64,000 nt of DNA from assembly GCA_032622095.1 (NCBI GenBank), contig CP136069.1:89334618-89398617 (forward strand), written 5' to 3'. This stretch comes from Siphonodentalium dalli. Taxonomy: Eukaryota; Mollusca; Scaphopoda; Gadilida; Siphonodentaliidae. This document shows, piece after piece, positions 30,240 to 43,535 of this stretch. A program made the translations under genes and the position numbers. Within the stretch, counting starts at the first letter, position 1, and every line of letters begins with the position of its first letter. The notes beneath the pieces were generated by a model. That model saw only the letters and a program-made list of their open reading frames with translations. It had not been told where the DNA came from and did not search any database.

Positions 30240-30405
30240 ATATGGACTCATTAAACACAACAGAATAATGGGTAACTTTTCATGATTTAGTCGGAAATAT
30301 GGCTTGTTGCCATTCATCATGAAGCTCTCACTGAGAGCTTTCCGATGAATGGCAACAAGCCATATTTCCAAATAAATCCTGAAAAGTTACCCATAATTGT
30401 CCCTG
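30240..30405. mobile_element. A-family MITE with eroded ends
   Basis: The central hairpin (GGCTTGTTGCCATTCATC and its complement) is intact. The outer CAGTAATGCCC ends are missing. Confidence 0.6.
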
Positions 30406-30983
30406 TGTCAGAACATCACTATAACTGAAGAAATTAAAAGGATTTGCTTCTCCTGCAGGCTACAGTGGCACCAGTTCACCTGGATTTATTATAATTATTC
30501 GATCCACTGTGCTCCTTCCACTGAGCAGTCTATGTAGCGATATCTTACTGATATCAGTCATTTGTTATCTCCATGTATTGAGCGGACCATTCATAATATT
30601 AAGTCGTTCATTCCATATTGTTATATATGTACAAATGTAAATAAGAGATTTTATGTAACATATCACAAATCTTTATCAAGAATTGTAAAAAGGCAATATT
30701 TTATAACATATCATAGATCATTCCCTTACTCAGGCTATTGGAACGATTTAACTTTCCAAAGTGTGACATGGATTTTTAATGATTATATTTTATAGATTTA
30801 TAACTGAATTGTTGAACATGAATTTTTATATCTAAGAAAACATTTCATTTTATGCACCCTGTTTTGGATCATTGTATATTATCATTATCTTTCTCATCTT
30901 GGATCATTAGATTTTGTTTCCTTTTTTCTGGCAGCCTTTTGAACATTTCTGGTTTCTGCTCAATGTTTCCTCTTTGACTCTCT
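30406..30983. other. Stretch with one isolated acceptor-like site
   Basis: TTGCTTCTCCTGCAG at about 30445-30459 looks like a strong 3' splice site followed by an open frame (YSGTSSPGFIIIIRST). No matching donor or partner exon is found. Confidence 0.25.
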
Positions 30984-31188
30984 TACAGTAATGCCCTAAA
31001 TAATCAACTGCTTAACCACAGCAGAATTATGGGTAACTTTTCAGGATTTAGTCGGAAATATGGCTTGTTGCCATTCATCGGAAAGCTCTCACTGAGAGCT
31101 TTCCTATGAATGGCAACAAGCCATATTTCCGACTAAATCCTGTAAAGTTACCCATAATTCTGCTGCGGTTAAGGAGTCCATTATTTGG
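30984..31188. mobile_element. A-family MITE
   Basis: Full left end TACAGTAATGCCC. The right end is truncated after TCCATTATTTGG. Confidence 0.7.
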
Positions 31189-31189
31189 T

Positions 31190-31960
31190 GCTCTTACATT
31201 TATAAATATTTGCATAACCTGTGCGTGCTACACTAAATCATGTTCCGTGATATGTCGACTACCAATTAGATCATGTCCCAATAAAACAATTCATAACACG
31301 AACCGACATCACACCTTAAGGTCGACCTAGATGACAATTATAAAAAGACGTCAATAGAATAACTGGGCATGTTTTCTAAGTGTGTTGCCATTTATGGGAG
31401 GCCAAATTCACTTTTAATAATTATTTGCACTGAAGCTTAAGTGCAAATAAGGAAGTTAAAACCATTACCTAACACACCCTATTGATATTAGCAGAGTCCA
31501 CCACACATTAGAAGTTCAAACATGGGGAAGCCCGTTTTATTTTTGAGGGAAGATCTATATTAATGGGGAATGAAATGTACATATTTGAGTTTAAGCATGA
31601 ATATTTGAGCTTAAGCACAAATATTTGTGCTTAAATAAATAATTATTAAAGTGAATTTGGCCTCCCATAGCCATTGGCCAATTGATAAATAATTTACAGG
31701 CAGAATTTTGAGCTAACATACATTCAGAATTTTTTTTTAGATGAGTTTATAGAAATTAATAAGGAAAAAGATATTTAAATATAAGAAATGAATGTAATTT
31801 GAGTCTGTTTTATTGAGGGATATGTCACTGTGGCCATTGGAGCACATTCAGCTGAAGCAGTTCACACTCTACTCAATGGCCACAGCACAATACCCATCAT
31901 TGAAACACACTCAAACTACATCCATTTCTTAAATGATCTTTTTTAAAGTTGACCAGTCAG
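31190..31960. mobile_element. Copy of the intron-c dispersed element, with nested I-family copy
   Basis: It shares AACCGACATCACACCTTA and TTTATTGAGGGATATGTCAC with 12850-13870. It is interrupted by the I-family element at 31393-31669. Confidence 0.45.
31393..31669. mobile_element. I-family DNA element with 6-bp target duplication
   Basis: TATGGGAGGCCAAATTCACT at the left and GTGAATTTGGCCTCCCATA at the right, flanked by GCCATT on both sides (31387-31392 and 31670-31675). Length is 277 bp. Confidence 0.75.
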
Positions 31961-32542
31961 AACTGAGCAAATAATAAAGAGAAGCTACATATCTCTGAAA
32001 GAATCATGCACTGCCCATGCATTCAACAAACCCACTTCACCCTTTTGGCTTTGAATAGGTCAACGTACATGTAACAGACCGTCAGTTCACTTAGAGAGTT
32101 TGCTCAGCTAAGAATTTCTCGATAAGGGGCAAAACAGTTATGTCCAGTTGCAACCATAAAAAATAAGACACATGGCTGCATGCTGTCACCTATTTGCGTT
32201 TTTGTTTTTCAACTTAATGTTCTCTGGCACACCATACAGGCCCTAGCTAATTATTGTCAGATAAATTTGCACATTGAATTAGGACTAAGTTCTAGATGTT
32301 AGACTCGGAGTGACGATTTTCCTGAGTCTATTCTGACTCTAGCACAGATGGGTATGATACTCAGCAGAACAATTTGTGTCTGTCGATTCCAATAATACTA
32401 TATAGATGAGATAATACAAGCACACCAATAAGCAGACGGGAATCAATCGGATGTCCCTGCATGACCGCGTCTTAATGAAATAGAAATATTTATAAACTAG
32501 CACAATTAATTGGATTTTATGTTAAATGAAAAATACTCATGT
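31961..32542. other. Stretch without recognised features
   Basis: No element termini or coding exons are recognised. Confidence 0.4.
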
Positions 32543-32826
32543 TTAACTCTTTCACGATGGGAGCTGCATTGGTGCAGCATTAAAGATCCTGTACCAGTAA
32601 ATTCTCTTATATATGCAAGTCTCCCATAGGGAGCCTCGCATATATAAGAGAATTTATGCACTGGCTTCCAAGGTCAAGGTAACTATTGTTAGACCAATGC
32701 ATTCTCTTATATATGCAAGGCTCCCTATGGGGAAACTCACATATATAAGAGAATGGGTAGAGGGGTAATGGATAAAGCATTGGGTTTTTGCATACTTTCA
32801 GGAAGCTTCAGTCATGGATGTATTAA
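32543..32826. mobile_element. B-family TTAA MITE
   Basis: TTAA-CTCTTTCACGATGGGAGC at the left, and CAGTCATGGATGTATTAA at the right. The two TCTCTTATATATGCAAG hairpins are both present. Confidence 0.65.
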
Positions 32827-33727
32827 ACTGCCCCAAAAGAGTACCCAAAAACAGCTTTCACAACTTCATATCTTTAATTCTGAAGGAGAGTGACAAGATT
32901 CTCTTACTTCTCAGCCATCACCTCCATTTCAATTTATCTTCCCATTATTTCACTCCAACCCATATGCAATTTTACGTTTATGGGTTATCATCCAACATGG
33001 ACACATCTTTCAATGATCTTTTCTACACGCTGTACTCATTAAAATGTTTTCCACAAAACATGGTGCATTCACATATCTTGATTATCCCATTCCTAATGCA
33101 TTTCACTTGTGCTCGCTCTACAAATGAATTTGTAAAAACAATATTTTATACATGTGCAACAATTGTTCATCAACATATACAAATGACAGATTTGTCAATA
33201 AATGAATTTTATTTCAAATGATTGCGGCGAGTTCCTTATTTTTATCAATCATAATAGATCTTGGACCTGATCTGTTTTATCCAGTTCATTTTGTTATCCC
33301 CAAAAATTAAATTTGGCAGGACCAGGATATAGAAATGTGTTTCGTCAGTCCATCCATGATTCCGTCGATATCTCAGTCATCGGTGGTTGGATTTGAATGA
33401 TCTTTCTTATTCTGATGAACCACCATGAGGGGAACGGGTTTTGTCCATTCAATTTATTGTTCAGTTGTGGGACTTAGTGTGACCAGGCACACCCTATAGG
33501 CCACATCCCTCATCCGATCGTCATCCGTGACCACCAGATGGGATGTTTATTAAAAAACATGCCTGCTGGCAGCCATCTTGGATTTTACTCTTTGCATAAT
33601 GGAAGGGATAGATGCTACATGTTTTGTTCAGTCATCACATACCAGATTAAGATTAAACAACATCGGAAAACTAATAAACCTCCACGGAAAGCCACATATA
33701 TGGGGGGATACTTTGTATGTGCACTCA
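32827..33727. other. Stretch with long AT-rich frame and a dispersed repeat
   Basis: A 135-residue frame begins inside the B element (32814) and has no recognisable domain. From about 33300 a degenerate repeat with AGGCACACCCTATAGG and CAGCCATCTTGGATTT matches 40200-40500. Confidence 0.35.
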
Positions 33728-33956
33728 TTAACCCTTTATGCTAAATACTCATTGACGAGTAGATCACTAAGGAATTGTTCAGTTCAGTTTGTTGATTATC
33801 TGAACCACCAAAGAATATGAATACTTCAGCTCTTAAATTTCCATCATACTGATGTCTGCTTATTTTTCCTGAACACCCCTTCAAATGAATAATAAGACCA
33901 TTCCAATGTATACTTTGTAACTGAATGGGAGAATCCATTAGTAAAGAAAGGGTTAA
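33728..33956 (-). mobile_element. C-family TTAA MITE, full length, reverse
   Basis: TTAACCCTTTATGCTAAATA at the left, and GTAAAGAAAGGGTTAA at the right. The inner palindrome is shortened. Confidence 0.65.
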
Positions 33957-34097
33957 TTTGAAGCAGAATACGAGTTGGTATAAAGGTGCAATGGTCCATC
34001 TGGCCAACACAAAAGCCACCTAGTGATGACAAAGCTGGTTCGATCCCGGTAAGCCTGGATATGTGATCCATGCAAAGGGAAGATAACCTGATTCATA

Positions 34098-34304
34098 TAC
34101 CGTAATTCCCTGAATAATCGACTCCTTAACCACAGCAGAATTATGGGTAACTTTTCAGGATTTACTTTGAAATATGGTTTGTTGCCATTCATCGGAAAGC
34201 TGTCACTGAGAGCTTTCCGATGAAAGGCAACAAGCCATAATTCCTGAAAAGTTACCCATAATTCTGCTGTGGTTAAGGTGTCGATTATTTAGGGCATCAC
34301 TGTA
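34098..34304. mobile_element. A-family palindromic MITE
   Basis: Full length with slightly diverged ends (CGTAATTCCCTGAATAAT and TTTAGGGCATCACTG). Confidence 0.7.
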
Positions 34305-34572
34305 GCTGGGTAAATAATGTCAGTTGTTTTCTAGGGTCAGTGATATCTTCATGCACTGTGGAGTGATTTCTCAGTGAAATTAACTCTTTGTGAGATCTTC
34401 CCTCTACCGATAATATGATACTTTCATGATATATAGCCTGGTGGCTGAAACGATGGTAAATCCCCCAAAAAAAGAGCTGGACTGTCTCCGTTGTATACCT
34501 GCAAACCCACATTTGGCATACAGTCTGGAGGGGTCAGATTACTATGTTTTCAGATTTTTGCAGCTTTCGACC

Positions 34573-37500
34573 TTGTATAGTGTGGTCGTCAGAGTGTTCG
34601 ACCCGGAAGAAATTGGTATAGAAGCGGTTTTGGTGTCATTCGACGCGGGAGAATCTCGTGAATAACATATCCAAAATCCGCTAAAATGCGCTTTGGGCAA
34701 AATTCAGGATCCAAGATGGCGTCCAACATGGCTGCCGTTAGTCAAAAGATACTCTGAGATTAATTCGATAACAGTGAGAACAAATGTTGTCATATGTATA
34801 CAAATGTATACATTTTTGCAAAGGTAAAATGTTGAGCCACCTGTTTATGGCAAAAATGGAACCCATCGTTCCAGATGGCCGCCAAAATGGCGGCCTAAAC
34901 TCGAACATTTGAAGTTTTTGCCTAATATCTTAAAGATCAATTCCTGTTGTTTCATAATGGTTCAGACTGGCGACATTGATTAGTCATATTCATGTTAATT
35001 CATCATTGGAGCAATGAAAGATACCATAAATGGGGTCCCAGACTCATCTACACCCTCAAAAATTCGATTTTACAGAACGCGGTATAACATTCCACAAAAC
35101 TCTCCATTGTGATTACAGTCATATATCAACAAGAAATGGACAGAACTGTACAATGTAAGTTGGGCATACCAATATCTATAAATACTCCAATTCAATGAAA
35201 CCCAAATTGGCGCTTTGTCTCAAAATGGCGGTCAAAATATGGAAAATGGCGGATATTGATCACAGTGTCATTAAATCCATTATAAGTAGTGGTTGATGAA
35301 TAAAATTGACTAAATAAATACGAATGAATACCTCTTTATGATGCCATTATGCTAGCTCTATGTAAAAACTTAAAAATCAGTACCAAAAATGGCCACCTGA
35401 TGTGAAAAATACTATTTTCTATCACTTCTGTTTATCACTTGTTGCTCTCTGAACTGGGAAACAATGGGTATATTCTTTCAATGATCGTGTCAACTGATCA
35501 TTATAGCAATGACATTTCTAATAGATTAGATCATAGTTTACTCCGGTCCTTCACTAATAAGTTATAACGAATGCGGTATGAAATTTAACCAAAATCGACT
35601 TTGGGGTTCTGGTCACATTTGATATTTAGGGATGAGCAGATCTTGTCTACAAAATAATTGATCGTTTCTTTTATTTGTGAACATTCCATCTCAAATAGAC
35701 CAAAAGAAACAATAAATTTGATCTAATATGGCTTCCAAAACGAAAATGGTAGACTCTGCCCAGCTTATCACATAATGGAAGTTGTGAGTGGTGGATGCAG
35801 TTGATAGTTGGCTCATATACATGTATGTGGCTCATATACATCAAAACTATTTAATTTCAATCTTTTGGTAGCTTCCCGCGGGTTGACAAAATCTCGACTC
35901 ATCAGTGCTATAATGTTGTATATCCATTATGGCGGGAAATGAGTATTTGATACCATTCGAATCGTGAGAAAAAATCCAATCCGATGGGCCAAACTGTCCT
36001 TGCATTGGATGACAAATATTCGCACAAACCAGTGAAGCAAATGTCGTATATCCAGCGATCTTTACAATTATTTGTACTATGAGGTTGTATGTCCAACAGC
36101 AGCCAATCGGACGCTTCAGGTTGTCCACGTGACTTCTGTTTTGTGTTTGTGAATTCTAAAATGTGTGCTATATGGCAGTATCTCCATGTTAGTCGCGTGA
36201 TCATTTGGTGATTTAAATTTTGTGATTGTTCCACACATTTCTGTATGATGATGCACATGGGTGAATTTTCATAGTGTAGAATAGGCACTTTTTAGTTCAT
36301 AGACACATGCGATTGCCACCATATTTAGCTTAATCTGCATTTATTAGCACAACTTCATTATAGCACGGAAACGAATCGTCGCTGGGATACGCAAAATGTC
36401 ATATCTCCAAACAAGCTATTGCTTTTTAAAAGAAAACGAGGGAATAAACAGAAAACAATATGTGGTTCAATGAACAGCTAATGTCAGTTTTCATTGGGAT
36501 AAATACAACAATACGTCATGCTTTGTCAACATTAGGAGAAATGTTGTCTAAAAACTTCAACCTTCATTTTCTCGGACAGTTGAAAATGTGGGTTACATTA
36601 TAGCACTGATGCGACGAAATATTAACTATTCGGGCTCGGCCATCATTTTCAAGTTTCAAGCTGGAACTAAATGTAGCCCATGGATTCCCCATTTCGGCAT
36701 GTAAGAAAAGTAGTTTTACTCTGATCTCTTCCCAGATATCAACTCTCCGGTAAATGGTGATCTCTTATGTTCTAGAAAATACGTGTGCCAAATACATATA
36801 TGTATGAAGAAACTATTCCCATACGTTGTTTACACATCGACTCCGTAAGTATGTGGAGGTTTTCTTGGACAAGCGGGATTTTCAAACCTCGAAACCGTCC
36901 GTACAAACAATAAAAGTTAATAGGAAATGACGTTGGATGTAGGTCTAGAGTACGTCGTCCGCATGAAATAGTTTCGTGTCATTAATTTGCACATAGTTCG
37001 TGCTCTGATGAGCATGGATGAACGCCTTATGTGGCAGTTTGATTGTCTAACATCCGGAAAATAACATGTTCATTGTTCACATTTCTTAGACAAACATGTT
37101 GTTAATCACCATCTTCATGTGGCATTTCTATCCAATGACAACCTTGAAATGCCAGTTAATCAAGCTAAATGGTTGATACCTTTACGCCTACGGGTCAGAT
37201 CCAGCCGTGACGCACATTGTGTCTACATATCATTGATGAAATTCACTAAATGTGTAGAAGATATAGGTGCGTCTATATATGTACTAGAATGTTTCTATCC
37301 ACATGTATATACCCACAATCGCATGACACGGAATTGCCACATAAAGTGTGAAGGGTATACAATGTACGTGCGAATTTTCATTTTTCCTCTTGATATTGAA
37401 GAAAATAATGTTACTTTGAAACTCTCCAGCTCCGATAACCAACTTTCCCACCAATTAAGTAAACCCCAGATTATTCGCTTTTCCCTCCTGTCCTTTTCAC

Positions 37501-38880
37501 TTTCGCCAGCACTGGAAAACCTATTATAGCCTGATTCTTCCGTACTAGACCACCGATGCCCATATAATTGATGTTCCGAATAGTCGTTATAAGTAGAAAT
37601 GTTGACACTGTGTTTTCAAATAATCCAGATTCGTAGCAATTTAATTTATTTTTAATTAATTTCCAGATAGTCCCTCATAATAAGTGGACATCGTGTTGGT
37701 TCCTGCAGTAGATACTGCTTAATTGGAACATTTCGGACTGAACTGATTGTGGTAGTAGATTATTGGCAACATGTTTAATAGGTCTGTCATCGTTAGCTCA
37801 CAACCGAAGTGTTGTTTCGGCTTTCCTCTGAGCAGAACTTAAATTTCGACAATTTTCGGTGGCCATTTTGGTAGCCATCTTAGCATTTTGAATAGTGATT
37901 GGCTACTCATACCCACAAAAAACATTGATTTCAATCAATGATGTGTATTGGTGCCGAATTGGCGTTTTGTCGAATGGGTTTTCGTGAATAACTACATATT
38001 TGCCATTTTCATTATTATTGGCGACCATGTTGGACGCCATCTTGAATTCTGTATTTTCCCAAAAGCGGATTTTAGCGGATTTTGGATATGTTATACACGA
38101 GATTCTCCCGCGTCGAATGACAACAAAACCGTTTCTTTACCAATTCCTTCTGGGTCTAACCCTCTGACGACCATTCTAAATATCTGCCATTTTCCATATT
38201 TTGACCGCCATTTTAAGACAAAGCGCCAATTTGGGTTTCATTGAATTGGAGCAATTATAGATAATGGTATGCCCAACTTACATTGTACAGTTCTGTCCAT
38301 TTCTTGTTGATAATACGACTGGAATCCCAATGGCGATATTTGTGGAATTTTATACCGCGTTCTGTAAAATCAAATTTTTGAGGGTGTATATGAGTCTGGG
38401 ACCCCATTTATGGTATCTTTCATTGCTCCAATGATGAATTAACATGAATATGACTAATCAATGTCGCCAGTCTGAACCATTATCAAACAACAGGAATTGA
38501 TCTTTAAGATATTAGGCAAAAATTTCAAATTTTCGAGTTTTATAGGCCACCATTTTGGCAGCCATCTGGGGCGAGGGGTTCCATTTTTTCTATAGATATG
38601 TGGCATAATACTTTACCTTCGAAAAATGTATACATTTGTATTAATATGGCAACATTTGTTCTCATTATGTCGAATTAATCTCAGTCAGAATCTCTTTTGA
38701 CTAATGGTGGCCATGTTGGACGCCATCTTGGATCCTGGATTTTGCCCAAAGCGGATTTTAGCGGATTTTGGATATGTTGTAGCAGAGATTCTCCCGGGTT
38801 GAATGACACCGAGATCGCTTCTATACCAATTTCTTCTGGGTTGACCCCTTTTTTTGGTTTGCGTACCACGACCACACTAC
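34573..38880. mobile_element. Foldback element of about 4.3 kb with roughly 690-bp arms
   Basis: The left arm from TGTGGTCGTCAGAGTGTTCG to about 35265 pairs with the right arm (38190-38880 reversed), including GAAATTGGTATAGAAGCG, CCAAAATCCGCTAAAAT and CAATTCCTGTTGTTT. Another terminal-like block in right-arm orientation lies at about 37860-38180. Arms are rich in ATGGCGGC-like words. No recognisable transposase lies in the 2.6-kb centre. The 136-residue frame at 37119-37529 is of unknown significance. Target duplication is not evident. Confidence 0.65.
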
Positions 38881-40200
38881 TAGTCTATTCAACAAAAGAC
38901 ATTGAGTGCGAGCAAATAAACAGACATGAGACTCGTAAAAACAATGAAAGACAATAGACAGCAAGATAGAATTTTTCATTCACTTAGCAGTTATATCATT
39001 TTTGAGACGAAAATCATTCATTAAAATGTACTTCTACTTCCATATGAACTATAAATTTAGACACGCGATAGACTGGTCCTTGTCTTTGTTCACCGAAAAT
39101 GTAGTAACCTGACCCTTTCTGTCCTAGTTTGGGCATACAGTAGAAAAATGATTGAACCTTGACCATTCTTGGTCACAACAAATTCTTTTCAAGCTCTCCT
39201 TATGGCCAACACACATTGATCCTTACCCAATTTCATCGAGATCCAAGAACCGGTGGCCGAAATATGAGCTTGGACGGATGAAAAATCCACATTTCCAGAT
39301 GAACGAAGAGATATATCTCTGACGGAAACTTCGGGCAACACTATTGTACAGTTCTGTCAAAACCCTCCTGATGGCCAACATCCTTATCAAATTTCTTTGA
39401 GATCATCTGAGATATTAGGTCATGCCATGAATCTCTACTCTGGCTGACGCCCGTAGAGATCATATTCCACATGCAGTACAAAACCTTGGAACTTTTTGAA
39501 GTTTTGACAGGGAACCTTATCAAGTCGAAAAAATACTGGGGGAATATAATGTACATCACTGTAGGTGAATGTTCCATGCAACTCTAAATTGCATGATTTT
39601 CTCTTACTTTTGTGAGCCAATATTTCAATAAACATTGAATTAATTACCCAGGAGATATGTCATAATTGTAAGTGACTCAACGCAAAATCGCTCGCAAAAA
39701 TTCACTTAATTGTGCAATTTCGAGTTGGGACCTTTACCTGCAGTGAAGTACATTATCAAGGAACAGATAACCAGATTCTCTGGTAAAGAGGAATAACTGT
39801 AGAACTGAATTGTGAACAAGAAACATTGGATATTTTCTTTGAGAGCCCTTGTGATGGCCAACATCCTTACCAAATAGAATTGAGATCTGATAACCTATGG
39901 ATGAGATATTTGCTCGGATGTGTGAAAGACCAACATTTCCAGATGACCTAGAATGAGTAATAACTCTGGAACGGAAAATGCACCAGCAACATAATTATCT
40001 GCTCAGATAGATGGAGGACAAGATGCATATAATTCACTTCGTTTCGTGGTGTAAATAAACCTAGTTTTTAGCCAAAAATGGAAATGAGATAACTGTCATA
40101 TGCTAAATTCAATTTGAAATACTGACAAAACTGAAGTTAAAACATGTACTATGTAAGAGAAGATCTGGCAAATTAAAAGCCCTTAAATTTCAGTTCAACT
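38881..40200. repeat. Degenerate dispersed repeat, no gene
   Basis: Loosely repeated strings (CTGATGGCCAACATCCTTA, CATTTCCAGATGA, AATTTC-GAGATC) recur here and at 52.9-53.7 kb. They resemble decayed retroelement 3' regions. No coding frame is recognisable. Confidence 0.4.
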
Positions 40201-40671
40201 TGATGAAGTTTGGGTTGGCGTCCGTAATCTGTCCATCTGTCTGCGAGCATCGGTCTGTCAACAATTTATGTTAGCACACCCTGCATGTCACATCTCTCAT
40301 CCGATTCTCACTAAACTTCATATGGATCTTCAGGGTGACCTCTAGATGGGAGCCATCAATTTTTGCCGAAATTTGTTAAAAAGCATGGCAGCCATCTTGG
40401 ATTTCAAATTTGAATCCATTGGCACACCCTGCAGTCCGCATTTATTGGAGAATTGTTTTGAAAATTTACAGGCATGTTTAGGATCACTTCCAGGTGGGAG
40501 CTATCAAATTTAAAACATTTTCAATGAAAAACATGGTTTCTGTGCAAAGTTATTTTTTGTTAATTTACTGAAAAAAGTTGGAATACAAGCTCGGACAAAG
40601 TTGCGTCCATGGACGGACGCATGGCTGCATGGACAGACGGATGGACAAGCTGATTCCTTTGTTATGGGTGT

Positions 40672-40826
40672 TATAATAAGCAGACGACAGACAGATGCAC
40701 AGGCAATGCAAATGCAGAAGGATTCCTATTGATTGGAGGGAAATGTTCAGATAATAAGTTCAACTGCATGAACATTTCCTAAGGGAACTACTTGTGAGTG
40801 AGTATTTAATTTGTAAAGAAAGGGAT
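40672..40826 (+). mobile_element. C-family MITE fragment
   Basis: It contains CAGATAATAAGTTCAACTGC and ATGAACATTTCCTAAGGGAA. The next A-family element immediately follows its GTAAAGAAAGGGATAAA end. Confidence 0.5.
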
Positions 40827-41007
40827 AAAGTAATGCCCTAAATAATCGACTCCTTAACCAGAGCAGAATTATGGGTAACTTTACTGGATTTAATCGGAAA
40901 TATGGCTTGTTGCCATTCACTGGAAAGCCATATTTCCGACTAAATCCTGAAAAATTACCCATAATTCTGCTGTGGTTAAGGAGTCGATTATTTAGGGAAT
41001 TACTGTA
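40827..41007. mobile_element. A-family MITE, loop region deleted
   Basis: TAATGCCCTAAATAATCGAC to GGGAATTACTGTA. The central CGGAAAGCTCTC hairpin tip is missing. Confidence 0.7.
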
Positions 41008-41294
41008 TATCCCAGTGATAAGAGTTTTTCCTGCAAGGAGAAAATTGCTCCTGTTGGTGACTATACAGTAAAACATTCAGTTTGATGAAAAATATCGAAA
41101 TCTATGTTGATGGTCAACTGAGAACACGTACATACATATAACTCAATATATTGATCAGGTTATCAATGATTTTAATATGAGACCAGCTTAATTAACAGAT
41201 CAGATATATAATGGATCATGTGACAGTAGGATAGACTATGCAGCTTGTATGTATGTATATATAGCTTAAATGTAATCACATTTACAAACTGTAC

Positions 41295-41768
41295 CAAGCC
41301 TGAGTTTAGTATGCCTGTCATTAATTGCAGAATGAGGTCCTCAGAGGGCGAATTTATTGATGCTATCCAGCATAGCAGGCTAGCATCACTAAATTCACCC
41401 TCTGGAGATCTCATTCGGCTTAGGCCTCATCTTTTCTGGAAAGTTTATTGTCAAATTTCTATAGAAACTTCTTCATAGGTATTCTATTTCATTTTGAGTT
41501 TAGTTTCTCTTTATCCCCCAAACTGGCAGATGACATATTGCATAATCGAGTTTCCCAATGGGTGTACATCAATACATCATAATATTCACCATTTGGGCAC
41601 TTCAATCTGAGTCTATTGTCTCCCACAGCAGATGAGGCCATGCAGAATGAGGTCCCCAGTGGGTGAATTTTGGTGATGCTAGCCTGCTATGTGGTATATA
41701 TAGAGTCACTAAATTCACCCTCAGGGGACCTCATTCTGCACATGACAGGCACACTAAACTCAGACTTG
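41295..41768. mobile_element. E-family hAT-like MITE
   Basis: CAAGCCTGAGTTTAGTATG to CACTAAACTCAGACTTG. The flanks AACTGTAC and GACTGTAT match at 6 of 8. Confidence 0.7.
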
Positions 41769-42460
41769 GACTGTATCCACATTGAACTGTGCAAGGGGCC
41801 AGTAGACCATAACAATCACACTCTTGTTTACATTCTTTGTGCAGTGCTTCCAAAATATAATTAGGTGAGTTACGGTGTTCCTACAATGTATATAAGTCTT
41901 TGGGAGTTTAATTTTAATATATAGTGACCAATTTTGAATGGGGATCCCCATTAAATTGGGCCCCCCTAATAAAATCTTACAATGTACCACCTGTTTCCAA
42001 GCGACTTAACTGACAGCTGTGTGATATACAGTTTTATCAAGTTTTACTTGGATATATATAGTCAGCTGGATATATCTCCAAAAAAAGTAGAATCTATCAT
42101 GGGCCTTCTAAACAGTGACTGAGATATTAATAAATAAAATATTTAAATACATCTATCTGTATATGAATTGTGGGATTTGTGTACTACAAATAGTTGTGCA
42201 GCTAAAAAGAGGCATTAGAACATTATCTTTAAAACCATACTTGAACATTGAATATTTTATCAAAAGCACTTAGTGATTGTATGCCTTTGATGTGTGACCT
42301 TGTGAAGTGCATAATGTGGACTGATGTCAGGGTGTTTTCGTGTGTCTGTTGTGAGCTGTGAATTGATGTTAAGCTGAGAGGCCAGTCAAGCATGCTATGA
42401 ATGAACCAGGTTGTGAACAACTGAACTGTGTAACTGGATCTTTATTGTTATATATAGTTA
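41769..42460. other. Stretch with a small element fragment
   Basis: GTGACCAATTTTGAATGGGG at 41925-41944 is a fragment of the 26213-26627 family. Nothing else is recognised. Confidence 0.35.
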
Positions 42461-42574
42461 CTAGCCGATGAGCCCGACGTTGTCCGGGCTATTCAAAAAC
42501 CAAATTTCAAGTCGATACCCTTACCGAGCATGAAGGCTTAATAAGCCTTCAACAAGGATTCGCCAAGGATTCGA

Positions 42575-42720
42575 GTGCTTATGTCAATCACAATAAGCAT
42601 TCGCTTAGGACTCGAGTGCTTATATCGATCACAGTAAGCACTCGCTTAGGACTCGAGTGCTTATATCGATCACAGTAAGCACTCGCTTAGGACTCGAATG
42701 CATCGCTTAGGACTCAAGTG
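42575..42720 (+). repeat. Subterminal 43-45-bp repeats of the 3.24-kb element
   Basis: The unit CTTAGGACTCGAGTGCTTAT plus ATCGATCACAGTAAGCACTCG occurs about three times. Such arrays often bind the transposase. Confidence 0.65.
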
Positions 42721-43535
42721 ATTAAGATGCAGTGCAGGTATAAGCACTCGATAAGGAATCGAATCCTTAGGTCTCCCACATAAGCACTCTGGAAAATGAG
42801 GGCTTGTGGCGAAGGCTAACATTTTCTGTTAACTAATAAAATTTAGACTTCAGCCATGCAGACATATGACTCTAAAATCAGCATTCAAATTAAGGCTTCA
42901 ATATATTGTTGGCCTCTTAGCCCTCGATGCTCGACTTAGAATATTTCAATACAAAACTGTTCTGAATCTGAAGCTGCAAATTAACCAAGTCCAACATGGA
43001 GATATATATGGAAAAATTCATAATTATATGGCAAATTTGTAGTTTTAACAATTTGTTTGGCAATATACATTTGAAAATATTCAGAATTTGTCAAGTTTCA
43101 CATGGTGTAAATATTGTGGTTTAATCCGAATTTTAATAAATTAAAATTAATTAAATAATTAATACAATTAATAATTTTTCAACATGTAGGACCCCATATG
43201 GAAATGTCATATAGAAACCTATAGGAAATTCATATTGGAAATGACGATTCACATTAGGAAAATTATAGGACCGTATTTCCTATAGGAAAATTGCCATGGA
43301 TAAGAACATTTTGAGACAACCTAAAGCAATAAATAATTTTATAGGAGATTTTGCAATTTTCTCAAGATCTCTATATTTTTCTCAAGATGTGTTGGCCCAC
43401 TGATAATTCAGAACAGCTAGTCTATATCATCCAAGGTACCAATGGAGACCCTCTAGCCACATCCCTGTATAAGTCTGATTCATCTCATTGCCAGTAATAA
43501 ATCACTTTAACATTGTAATCAATCCTACTATTTAA

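Noticed and set aside
30459-30640. Exon-like segment after a strong polypyrimidine tract
   Set aside because: No donor, no partner exon and no family similarity beyond GYSG; retained only as a note.
32814-33221. A 135-residue frame
   Set aside because: It starts inside a B-family MITE, is very AT-rich and shows no recognisable motif.
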